Position numbers and translations under genes: made by a program. The notes beneath the pieces were generated by a model that searched no databases, was not told where the DNA came from, and worked only from the letters and a program-made list of their open reading frames with translations. A stretch of 64,000 nucleotides of DNA from JACRLW01 sp046349595 (GTDB taxonomy: Bacteria; Planctomycetota; UBA1135; UBA2386), in contig JAXMCA010000001.1 in assembly GCA_046349595.1 (NCBI GenBank), positions 1,860,001-1,924,000 on the forward strand, written 5' to 3'. Shown here piece after piece: positions 24,899 through 32,568 of this stretch; the first letter of the stretch is position 1; each line of letters starts with the position of its first letter.

Positions 24899-25819
24899 GC
24901 CGCTGCGTAGCGCCGCGCGCATCCGCAGCGACCGGCGCCACAGCGGGCCACAGCTACGCGGGCCGTGAGCTCCCTGCAGCCACAGCGCCCAGACCGCACG
25001 CAGTGCGAGGATCGGCGCACCGATCAGGAGGCGTGGCCAGGGCCAGGCCCTCAGGGCGAGGGCGACGATGTTCCGCTGGAGCCAGAAACGCCGACGCGCA
25101 CGAGCGACCGTCGATCGGGCGCCTCGCGAGGCCGACACGCCTCGTCGATGGGGGAGCCGCAGATCGGGAACGAGGACGACCTCGTGACCCGCGGCGCGGA
25201 TGCGGAAGGCCAGTTCGACGTCTTCGAACAGCACGAACAGGTCCTCGTCGAACAAGCCGACCTCACGCAGCATCCGCGTGGTGCAACACAGCGCGGCACC
25301 GCACGCACCGAACACGGCACGCGGACCTGCACCGTCGAGAGAGGACACCGGCTCGCCGTGATTCAGATCACGCGCGCCGGGCAACCAGCGCACCCCGAGA
25401 CCGGCGGAGTCGATGCGCGTGGTGTCGAATGCGCTGACCAGGAGCGGTTGCACGACGTCGGCACCGCGCCGCGCCATCGTTTCACGCAGCCGGGCGAGGA
25501 AGTCGTCGGGCGGTTCGGTGTCGTTGTTGAGGACCAGGACGAGGTCGGTGCGGGCTTCGAGGACCGTGCGCAAGCCCGCGTTCACACCACCCGCGAATCC
25601 GAGGTTGGCGCCGTTCTCGACGATGCGCACCGAAGCGAAGCGAGCGCGCACCGCGTCCACGCTGCCGTCCTGCGAGCCGTTGTCGACGAGCACCACGGTG
25701 TCGCCTCCCGCGCACTGCGGAACCAACCGCGCGAGGCAAGCCAGCGAATCCTCCCGCGCGTTCCAGTTGAGGACGACGATGCCGAGGGACAGCTGGGTCG
25801 ACACCGTGGCGCTGTTCAC
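24800..25819 (-). CDS. Glycosyltransferase family 2 (WbbL/rhamnosyltransferase-like)
   Basis: The 339-residue GT-A enzyme has the N-terminal nucleotide site IVVLNWNARED, VDNGSQDGS, the metal-binding LNNDTEP and the catalytic FEDVELAFRI. A C-terminal hydrophobic stretch (VALALRAWPWPRLLIGAPIL) may touch the membrane. The start is GTG 25819, whose GTGA overlaps the thiC stop, so it is translationally coupled to thiC; GTG 25804 is an alternative. The 3' end overlaps the 24008 sulfotransferase gene by 99 nt in convergent orientation. Its function suggests it serves the adjacent glycan cluster. Confidence 0.85.
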   Translation of the reverse strand: MNSATVSTQLSLGIVVLNWNAREDSLACLARLVPQCAGGDTVVLVDNGSQDGSVDAVRARFASVRIVENGANLGFAGGVNAGLRTVLEARTDLVLVLNNDTEPPDDFLARLRETMARRGADVVQPLLVSAFDTTRIDSAGLGVRWLPGARDLNHGEPVSSLDGAGPRAVFGACGAALCCTTRMLREVGLFDEDLFVLFEDVELAFRIRAAGHEVVLVPDLRLPHRRGVSASRGARSTVARARRRFWLQRNIVALALRAWPWPRLLIGAPILALRAVWALWLQGAHGPRSCGPLWRRSLRMRAALRSGLRRHRVDRWLGVRAPLACDADALRHAVGEASQ

Positions 25820-27438
25820 GGCGACGCGTAGAGCTCCCCGCCCTTCTGACGGAACTCGGCGGCCTTCTCCGCGAGACCGGCACGCACCGCTTCGTCCTCC
25901 GCCTGCGCCATCGCGACGGCGGCCGCACGGACGTCCTCGGTGATCCGCATCGAGCAGAACTTCGGGCCGCACATCGAGCAGAAGTGCGCGGTCTTCGCGC
26001 CCTCCTGCGGGAGCGTCGCGTCGTGATAGGAACGGGCGGTGGTGGGGTCGAGCGAGAGGTTGAATTGATCCTCCCAGCGGAACTCGAAGCGTGCGCGGGA
26101 CAGCGCGTCGTCGCGGGCCTGCGCACCCGGATGACCCTTGGCGAGGTCGGCGGCATGCGCGGCGATCTTGTAGGCGATCACGCCGGCCTTCACGTCTTCG
26201 CGGTCGGGGAGACCGAGGTGTTCCTTGGGCGTCACGTAGCACAACATCGCGGTACCCTGTGCGCCGATCACCGCAGCGCCGATCGCCGACGTGATGTGGT
26301 CGTAGCCGGGCGCGATGTCGGTGGTGAGCGGACCCAGGGTGTAGAAGGGCGCCTCGTGGCAGAGGCGAACCTGCTCGGTGACGTTCTCCGCGATCTTGTG
26401 CAGTGGGACGTGCCCGGGGCCCTCGATCATCACCTGCACATCGTGCGCCCAGGCGCGCGCGGTGAGTTCGCCGAGGGTGCGCAACTCGGCGAACTGCGCC
26501 TCGTCGTTGGCATCGGCGATCGAACCGGGGCGCAGGCCGTCGCCCAGCGAGAAGGCGACGTCGTAGGCCTTCATCACCTCGCAGATCCGATCGAAGTGGG
26601 TGTAGAGGAAGTTCTCCTGGTGATGGGCGAGGCACCACTTCGCCATGATCGAGCCACCGCGCGAGACGATGCCGGTGACGCGGCGCGCGGTGAGAGGCAC
26701 ATAGCGCAACAGGACGCCGGCGTGCACCGTGAAGTAGTCGACACCCTGGCGCGCCTGCTCCTCGATCGTCTGAAGGAAGACGTCGATGTCGAGGTCTTCG
26801 ATCACACCACCGACCTTCTCGAGGCACTGGTAGATCGGCACCGTGCCGATCGGCACCGGTGAGTTGCGCAGGATGGCTTCGCGGGTGCGATGGATGTCCT
26901 TGCCGGTCGACAAGTCCATCACCGTGTCGGCACCCCAGCGGATCGACCACTGCAGCTTCTCGACCTCTTCCTGGATCGAAGAACCGATCGCCGAGTTGCC
27001 GATGTTCGCGTTGATCTTCACCAGGAAGTTGCGGCCGATGATCATCGGCTCCAGTTCCGGATGGCAGCGGTTCGCGGGGATGATGGCACGGCCGCGCGCG
27101 ACCTCGTCGCGCACGAACTCCGGCGTCACGTTCTCGCGGATCGCGCAGAAGCGCATCTCCTCGGTCACGATCCCACGGCGCGCGTAGTGCATCTGCGAGA
27201 AGTTGCGATCCCCGCGCGCCACCCGCGGTGCGATCCACGGCACCCGGCGCTGGGGGAGGCCGAGGTGCGGGTCATGGCCCTGCGGACCGGAGGTGTCGTA
27301 GAGGCGCACCACCTCGCCATTGGTGAGCCGAACCTCGCGAAGCGGGACGGACAGGTCCCCGACGCTCAGCTTCGCGCTCCGGGGGAAGGACTCTTCGAGG
27401 GCGGGCAGGCCACGATCGCCTGCGGCGAGGTCGTTCAT
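25816..27438 (-). CDS. thiC: Phosphomethylpyrimidine synthase ThiC
   Basis: The 540-residue radical-SAM-like enzyme rearranges aminoimidazole ribotide to HMP phosphate in thiamine synthesis. The C-terminal cluster motif CSMCGPKFCS is intact, and the core shows KINANIGNSAIGS, MDLSTGKDIH and IEGPGHVP as in all ThiC. A TPP riboswitch lies directly upstream, and its closing stem includes the ribosome-binding purines, so thiamine pyrophosphate should shut off translation. The stop overlaps the GT2 start (GTGA). Its 4Fe-4S cluster may be supplied by the Nfu protein at 10242. Confidence 0.98.
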   Translation of the reverse strand: MNDLAAGDRGLPALEESFPRSAKLSVGDLSVPLREVRLTNGEVVRLYDTSGPQGHDPHLGLPQRRVPWIAPRVARGDRNFSQMHYARRGIVTEEMRFCAIRENVTPEFVRDEVARGRAIIPANRCHPELEPMIIGRNFLVKINANIGNSAIGSSIQEEVEKLQWSIRWGADTVMDLSTGKDIHRTREAILRNSPVPIGTVPIYQCLEKVGGVIEDLDIDVFLQTIEEQARQGVDYFTVHAGVLLRYVPLTARRVTGIVSRGGSIMAKWCLAHHQENFLYTHFDRICEVMKAYDVAFSLGDGLRPGSIADANDEAQFAELRTLGELTARAWAHDVQVMIEGPGHVPLHKIAENVTEQVRLCHEAPFYTLGPLTTDIAPGYDHITSAIGAAVIGAQGTAMLCYVTPKEHLGLPDREDVKAGVIAYKIAAHAADLAKGHPGAQARDDALSRARFEFRWEDQFNLSLDPTTARSYHDATLPQEGAKTAHFCSMCGPKFCSMRITEDVRAAAVAMAQAEDEAVRAGLAEKAAEFRQKGGELYASP

Positions 27439-27444
27439 CGCTTT

Positions 27445-27522
27445 CCTTTCCTACGCCGGTACGAACCGGATCAGGTTCAGGGGTGCATCTCAGCTCGCGG
27501 AACGCGAGCGCCCCCAGGAATC
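27445..27522 (-). ncRNA. TPP riboswitch (THI element) of thiC
   Basis: On the minus strand the conserved core is CTGAGA, then ACCCCTGAACCTGATC, then CGTACCGGCGTAGGAA, all ahead of thiC. The closing stem pairs TTCCT (27520-27516) with AGGAA (27452-27448). The 3' strand continues as AGGAAAGG, the only purine-rich ribosome-binding sequence before ATG 27438. TPP binding would therefore hide it, a translational off-switch. A TACAAA hexamer at 27536-27531 may be the promoter -10. Confidence 0.95.
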
Positions 27523-27577
27523 GGGTCGCCTTTGTAGGGCCGGATCGCCGGCGTTGCGAGGGTGCGCCGAGCCGGAG

Positions 27578-28288
27578 TCAGCGCTTGCCGGGAGCGACCG
27601 ACTTCGGGGGCGCCTCGCGCGGTGTCGCGCCATCGCTCTCGCGGAAGGTGCCCTCGACGGGCTTGCCGTCGGATGTCCCGGTGGGTGGATTGGTCGACGC
27701 CTGCGTCACCGGCTCGAGCAGCACGCGCCACTGGCGAGCGCCCGCGCTCCACTGGTCCGGAAGGAAGCGCTCGGCGTAGGTGAGAGCCTGACGGCCGACG
27801 CCCGCGCTGTGCGAGGTCTCCGCGGCCCGAGCGACGCCCCGGTCGGGCAGGAACATGGCGATCGCGGTCAGTCCGGCGAGGACCACGAGGCAACCGGCGG
27901 CGAGGCCGGTCAGCGCGCCGAGCATCCGACTGGCCCGGGTGATCGGCTTGGGCGGCATGAAGCGATGCAGGAGCCAGGCCAGCAGACCGAGCAGGGTGAC
28001 CACCCCGACGAACAAGGCGAGATGAGCGATGTGGAGGGGCAGTTCGGGAGCGGTGGCGGGATCCATCCACCCGGCGATGCGCGGGGACACCTTGGGGCCG
28101 AGAAGGAGCGCGACGACGTAGGCCGACGCCAGCATCAGCAGCCGTCCGAGCTGCCACGCGAAGCCCTTGAACAGGCCGAGGATCGCGAAGATGCCCAGTA
28201 CCACGAGGGCGGCGATGTCGAACCAGCCGTTCTGGTCAGCAGGGGACTGCAAGAGGGCGACCGGGAGATTCGTGAGGTGGATGGACAA
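27578..28288 (-). CDS. CvpA-family membrane protein
   Basis: The 236-residue protein has four hydrophobic helices and the CvpA N-terminal pattern (FDIAALVVLGIFAILGLFKGF). This family is named from colicin V production in E. coli, and its biochemical role is unclear. The C-terminal 60 residues are a Pro/Gly/Thr-rich polar tail. No ATG or GTG lies near the start; TTG 28288 follows an AAGGGA sequence with 7-nt spacing and begins the hydrophobic domain at the right place. It is divergent from the 28316 gene, with only 27 nt between the two starts. Confidence 0.75.
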   Translation of the reverse strand: MSIHLTNLPVALLQSPADQNGWFDIAALVVLGIFAILGLFKGFAWQLGRLLMLASAYVVALLLGPKVSPRIAGWMDPATAPELPLHIAHLALFVGVVTLLGLLAWLLHRFMPPKPITRASRMLGALTGLAAGCLVVLAGLTAIAMFLPDRGVARAAETSHSAGVGRQALTYAERFLPDQWSAGARQWRVLLEPVTQASTNPPTGTSDGKPVEGTFRESDGATPREAPPKSVAPGKR

Positions 28289-28315
28289 GGCAGGTTCCCT
28301 TGCGCGATCGGGAGG

Positions 28316-30046
28316 ATGAGCCGATCCTGTCCGCCCCGCGACGCGACCGCAAGCACCGTGACAGGATCCGACCCGAACCGGGACTCCGAGAGAGTCCAGA
28401 ACCGCCTGCTGCAACTCCTCGATCGCGCATCCGCGGCCCCGCGGATGCGCGCGGAACTCGAACGCGCGCGGCGCGAGTTTTTCGGTTCGGAACAGGTGCC
28501 GTACGTCGAGGCTGCCGCGGACGCGGCCGCGCAACGCTTCGCCGAATGGTTCCTGCTGGAGCGGGTGAGCGATGTCCTGGGTGTGACTCCGCTGTCGGGA
28601 CTCGGTGATCCCGAGGGCGAGGATGCGATCCTCGCCGAGAGCCGCGCCGGACTGTTCCTGGTCGAGGCAGGCGACGGAGACCCGCAACTCCGCGATCTCG
28701 ACGGCGGCGATTCACTCCAGCTGCAAGCACTTCCCATGCGTCTCGCGTCCGGTGACTTGCTGGTCGGGAGGCTGTACCTCGGTGCCGACGGCGTCCACCT
28801 TGCCTCGCCGGCGATCGCGTGGCTTCCCGCTTCGCCGCAGATCGCGGTCGCCTTCCAACGGGATCGCCGCCGTCTCGAACTCGGTCGACGCCTGAGTCAG
28901 GCAGAGATCGAGCGCCTCGTGTTCCAGCAGTGGGCGGCGCGTGATCTCGCACGGCAATCGACGGTGGGCGGCGAAGACACGCCGATCGAGCGGATCGAAG
29001 CCGACCTGCAGTCGCTGCTCGAAGCCGCAGGTGCCGACGACACGTGGTCCGCGACGTCGATCAGCAGGTCGATGCGCGAGGCCGGAGCCGGCGGGGGAGC
29101 CCTCGTCGGCGCGCTGCTCGATCAGCTCGCCTTCGACACCGACGTCGACCTCGACCGCGCGCGCGAGTTGTTGCTCACGCTCTGGAATCGCATCGGTTCG
29201 ACTCCGACGGAGCGCTCGGACCCGATGCCGGGCGCCGCGCCTCCGCGGGCACCGTCCGCACCCCGGCGTTTCGAGGAACGCGCGGGAGAGCACCTCGGTC
29301 AACGCCTGGCACGCAGGATCGAGGAAGGCCTCGCCAGTCACGAGGATCGCGCCTCGATGTTCGCGGACGTCGAGAGGATGCTCGGCGAATCGATCGACGA
29401 GGACGAGGATGCCCGCGAAGCCGACGAAGTCCTCGAGGACGGGGATCTCGAACCCCTGGTGCGCGAGTTCGCGTGGGAACAGGGTCTCAGGCCCGCCGAG
29501 GAAGCCCTGCTCGGATCCATGGTGAGCGCGCAGCGCGCGGCGCCGGTGCCGCGCCTCCACGTCGACTACCTCGATGCCGAGGACTGGTCGCGCTGGCTGC
29601 TGCAGGTCTGGCTCGCCGCGGCACCGCGGCAACGGGCGGAAGCGGTGAAGGACGCCTTCGCGCTCGCCGCGCGGTTCCAGGACTGGCTGTGCAGCGAACA
29701 GTCGATCGACGTGCGGAGCACCCTGGAACCCGCTCGTCGCGTCCTGCTCGAGGAGAGTGGCCGCCTGCAGGAGGCCGGCGACGCCCTGTCGCTCGAGGCA
29801 GCGGCCGAGGCCGATCGCGAACTGACGCCTCATCTGCTCCGCGTGGTGGGGCGCAAGGAGGATGCGCTGCACCTCGAGTCGACCGTCGACGGGTCCCGTC
29901 GGTGGTTGGGATGTGCGGCTGCAGCGGTGGATCGACTGGTCGAAGGCGACCTGCTGATCGCGGCCGTCGTCGACCATCGAGGACGCACTCGACTCAGCGG
30001 ACCCATCGCGGTCATCCCGGCGGCCGCCGAGCCGCTCCTCGGCTGA
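28316..30046 (+). CDS. Large acidic cytoplasmic protein of unknown function
   Basis: The 576-residue protein has no signal or membrane segment. Residues about 45-180 (RFAEWFLLERVSDVLGVTPL, then SRAGLFLVE and GDLLVGRLYLG) recall the N-terminal region of some SEC-C-associated proteins, but that is only a pattern memory. The second half is acidic (EDEDAREADEVLEDGDLE) and has a similar aromatic helix (FALAARFQDWLC), so it may be a divergent duplication. ATG 28316 is the first start; GTG 28358 is an alternative, since the GGGAGG before 28316 lies too close to act as a ribosome-binding site. The TPR-DUF2325 gene follows 116 nt downstream. Confidence 0.65.
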   Translation: MSRSCPPRDATASTVTGSDPNRDSERVQNRLLQLLDRASAAPRMRAELERARREFFGSEQVPYVEAAADAAAQRFAEWFLLERVSDVLGVTPLSGLGDPEGEDAILAESRAGLFLVEAGDGDPQLRDLDGGDSLQLQALPMRLASGDLLVGRLYLGADGVHLASPAIAWLPASPQIAVAFQRDRRRLELGRRLSQAEIERLVFQQWAARDLARQSTVGGEDTPIERIEADLQSLLEAAGADDTWSATSISRSMREAGAGGGALVGALLDQLAFDTDVDLDRARELLLTLWNRIGSTPTERSDPMPGAAPPRAPSAPRRFEERAGEHLGQRLARRIEEGLASHEDRASMFADVERMLGESIDEDEDAREADEVLEDGDLEPLVREFAWEQGLRPAEEALLGSMVSAQRAAPVPRLHVDYLDAEDWSRWLLQVWLAAAPRQRAEAVKDAFALAARFQDWLCSEQSIDVRSTLEPARRVLLEESGRLQEAGDALSLEAAAEADRELTPHLLRVVGRKEDALHLESTVDGSRRWLGCAAAAVDRLVEGDLLIAAVVDHRGRTRLSGPIAVIPAAAEPLLG

Positions 30047-30162
30047 ACCGGCCCGGCGGCCCGAAGCCGCGATGGCAAGGTCGGCTCGGAATCGCGCGGC
30101 GGTGCTCCCTCGCCTGCGGTCGATAGCGATTCGGGGCCGGTGGCTCCGGAAAGCGTTCGCAC

Positions 30163-32298
30163 ATGGCTTGGGAGACCTCACTCGATCGCCTGCTGACCCG
30201 TCAGATCCATCTCGCCGAGCGCGGCGAGGTCCCGATCGACGATGTGGTGCAGATGGTCCGCGATCTTCATGCGATCCAACCCGCCCGGGTCGAGACCGCA
30301 TTCCATCTCGGTCATGCGCGCGCGCTGCTCGGCGCCGATCTGCCCGAGCCGGAGGTCCGTGAGCGCGCGGCGCGCCGCTGGTACCTCTTCGGCCGGGTGC
30401 GCGGTCACGAACGGCGCGGCGAGCGCAACTGGGTCGCCGATCTGCTCACCGATCCCACGGCGATCACCGAACTCCTCGCCGAACCACGCATCGCCGGAGC
30501 ATGCCTGCCCTTGGCGATGCGCACGCTGTTCTGGAGCGGGGATTTCGAGGTCGCGATCCAGGCCATCGACTACCTCGCATCGATCGGCACGTCGAACGAT
30601 GCGCGCATGCTGGTGGATGCAGCGATGGCCGATCTCCTCGGCCGCCTGGAACGTCGCGACGAACCGGATCTGGCCGAGAACACGTTGGGCGTGCTGCAGA
30701 AGTGCGTACGGCTCCAGTGCTTCTCCGAGCTGCCCGAAGCCCTGCGCGCCGGCTACCTCAACGAGTTGGGATCACGTCTGCTTGCCGCGAGCGTGTTCAC
30801 CGAAGCACGTTCACGCTTCGAGGAAGCACTCGCACTGGCGAGCGACGAAGCCTGCCGGCGCAGCCGCGCTGCCGTCGGCATGGCGCTGGCCACCCTGCGT
30901 GTCCACGGAGTCGACGATCTCCGCCCGCAGGCCGATCGTCAGGACCGGGATCGCGCAACCGCGTGCCTGGATCTGGGCGGGGATCGGGATGAAGGAAGCG
31001 TCCCGGAGGCACACTTCCTCCGTGGACTGTTCGCATACGAGCGCAACGACTGGCTGGCCGCGGCGGAGAGCTTCGAACGGTGCGTGGAGCGGTTCCGTCG
31101 CGTGGAGGGTCGCGATCGCGACCGACTCGCACGTGCGCGCTTCCTCCTGGCGGCTGCACTGCTGGCGGGCGGAGTCGCCGACGAGACCACCAAGGCGCTG
31201 CGACTGATGGACGAGTCCCTGGAGGCCGTCCGACCCGACCTGGAGACCTTCTACTTCGTGCACGAGCAGCTCAAGGCGAAGGATCATCGGATCGCGTTGC
31301 GCTTCCTCGATGCGGTGGACATCGGGCGAGGAACGACTCCCGATCAGCTCCTGTTCGTGGCACTGGAGTACATCGCGCTCGGCGAAGCCGGGCCGGCGGC
31401 GACCGCCGCGCAACGCGTGTTGGAGATCGCGGTCGATCTCGATCAGCGCATCGAGGCCCTGCGCGTCGTGCTGACCGCACAGAACATGCGCGGCGATCGC
31501 GCCGGCGCGAAGTCGACGTTCCAGGACATCCGCGAGCTGCTCATGCAGCGCGGCAAGTTCCTCGATCTGGAGAAGTTGCTCCACGACGAGGACTTCGTCG
31601 GCCAGGCCCTCGATCATGTCGAGATCAAGTACGAGCTCGTGAACCTCTACGAGGAGATGGAGGACCGCGAGGTCGAGAAGGCGCAGCTGCAGACCGCCAT
31701 CGCGCGCTCGCTCCGCGCGCGCAAGGACGAGAGTTCCCTGCGCGAGGCCATCGCCGTCCTCGAGGAGGTCCAGATCCAGTTCCCGGAACTGGCGGAGGAC
31801 GAACTGCGGAGCATCCGCAAGCTCCTCGAAGTCGCCGACGCGACCGCCGTCGACGTCGACGCAGGAGCCCGTCACTGCCAGAGCTTCCGATCGTCGCGGA
31901 ACAGGCCGCCGAAGGTGCTGGTCGTCGGCGGCAACGAGCGTCAACGTCGACACCATCCACGCCTGGAGGAACTGGCCACGAACTGGGGATTCCAGGCCGA
32001 ATGGTTGATGGCCAACTACAGCTCGCCCCAGAAGCTGGTCTTGGCGATCGGCGACCATCTTCAGCACGGACTGGACGTGCTGGTGCTGCTGCACTGGAAC
32101 CGGCACGAGACCACCGAGCCGGCGCTCGAACTCGCGCGCCGTGCCGGGGTCCCGGCCCGGACCGTGCACTACGCCGGCTTCACCAGCCTGCAGATGTCGC
32201 TCGGGGAGATGCTCGAGCGCGTGGCGACGGACTCGGCCGCGGCTGCCGTGGCGGCGCCGACCGCGAGCGCGAAGCCGCGCGGCAAGGCGCGGCGCTGA
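30163..32298 (+). CDS. TPR protein with C-terminal DUF2325-like domain
   Basis: The 711-residue cytoplasmic protein has a long helical N-terminal part with TPR-like pairs (for example HFLRGLFAYERNDWLAAAES; KALRLMDESLEAVRP). The C-terminal domain is at about 583-690. That domain (KVLVVGGNERQ, then LDVLVLLHWNRHET and ELARRAGVPARTVHYAGF) matches the Rossmann-like pattern of DUF2325, in which a glycine-rich VGG strand starts the fold and a SH or similar pair follows strand 3 (here RH). DUF2325 has no settled function. The C-terminus is a Lys/Arg/Ala tail. It follows the 28316 gene on the same strand. Confidence 0.7.
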   Translation: MAWETSLDRLLTRQIHLAERGEVPIDDVVQMVRDLHAIQPARVETAFHLGHARALLGADLPEPEVRERAARRWYLFGRVRGHERRGERNWVADLLTDPTAITELLAEPRIAGACLPLAMRTLFWSGDFEVAIQAIDYLASIGTSNDARMLVDAAMADLLGRLERRDEPDLAENTLGVLQKCVRLQCFSELPEALRAGYLNELGSRLLAASVFTEARSRFEEALALASDEACRRSRAAVGMALATLRVHGVDDLRPQADRQDRDRATACLDLGGDRDEGSVPEAHFLRGLFAYERNDWLAAAESFERCVERFRRVEGRDRDRLARARFLLAAALLAGGVADETTKALRLMDESLEAVRPDLETFYFVHEQLKAKDHRIALRFLDAVDIGRGTTPDQLLFVALEYIALGEAGPAATAAQRVLEIAVDLDQRIEALRVVLTAQNMRGDRAGAKSTFQDIRELLMQRGKFLDLEKLLHDEDFVGQALDHVEIKYELVNLYEEMEDREVEKAQLQTAIARSLRARKDESSLREAIAVLEEVQIQFPELAEDELRSIRKLLEVADATAVDVDAGARHCQSFRSSRNRPPKVLVVGGNERQRRHHPRLEELATNWGFQAEWLMANYSSPQKLVLAIGDHLQHGLDVLVLLHWNRHETTEPALELARRAGVPARTVHYAGFTSLQMSLGEMLERVATDSAAAAVAAPTASAKPRGKARR

Positions 32299-32568
32299 GC
32301 GCGGAACCGCACCGCGGGCGGGCTCCTGAGGCCGCTCGGACGCCGTGATCATCCCCGGTCATGGTTCCGATAAGGTGGGTTATGTGAAGTACGGTGGTGG
32401 TGTCGGCCGAGCCCAGCCGATCAAGGGACAGCATCGCGACAGGACGCGCAGTAACCCGCGGCGTGGATCCTGGCGAAGCTTGTCCGTTGCCGGCGGCCCT
32501 CACGTCCGCCCGCCTCGTACGAGACGTCCTCTGCCGTGCTGCTGGTCCCGACCTGTCGTGCCCGCGTC

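Noticed and set aside
24800..27238. A single 812-residue minus-strand protein joining thiC and the glycosyltransferase
   Set aside because: The upstream half is a shadow of thiC in another frame; the real GT2 begins at the GTG overlapping the thiC stop.
32341..32400. AT-richer stretch with TTCCGA and TATGTG as a possible promoter of the DUF1549 gene
   Set aside because: No -35/-10 pair has an acceptable spacing, and the hexamer-before-start pattern is absent.
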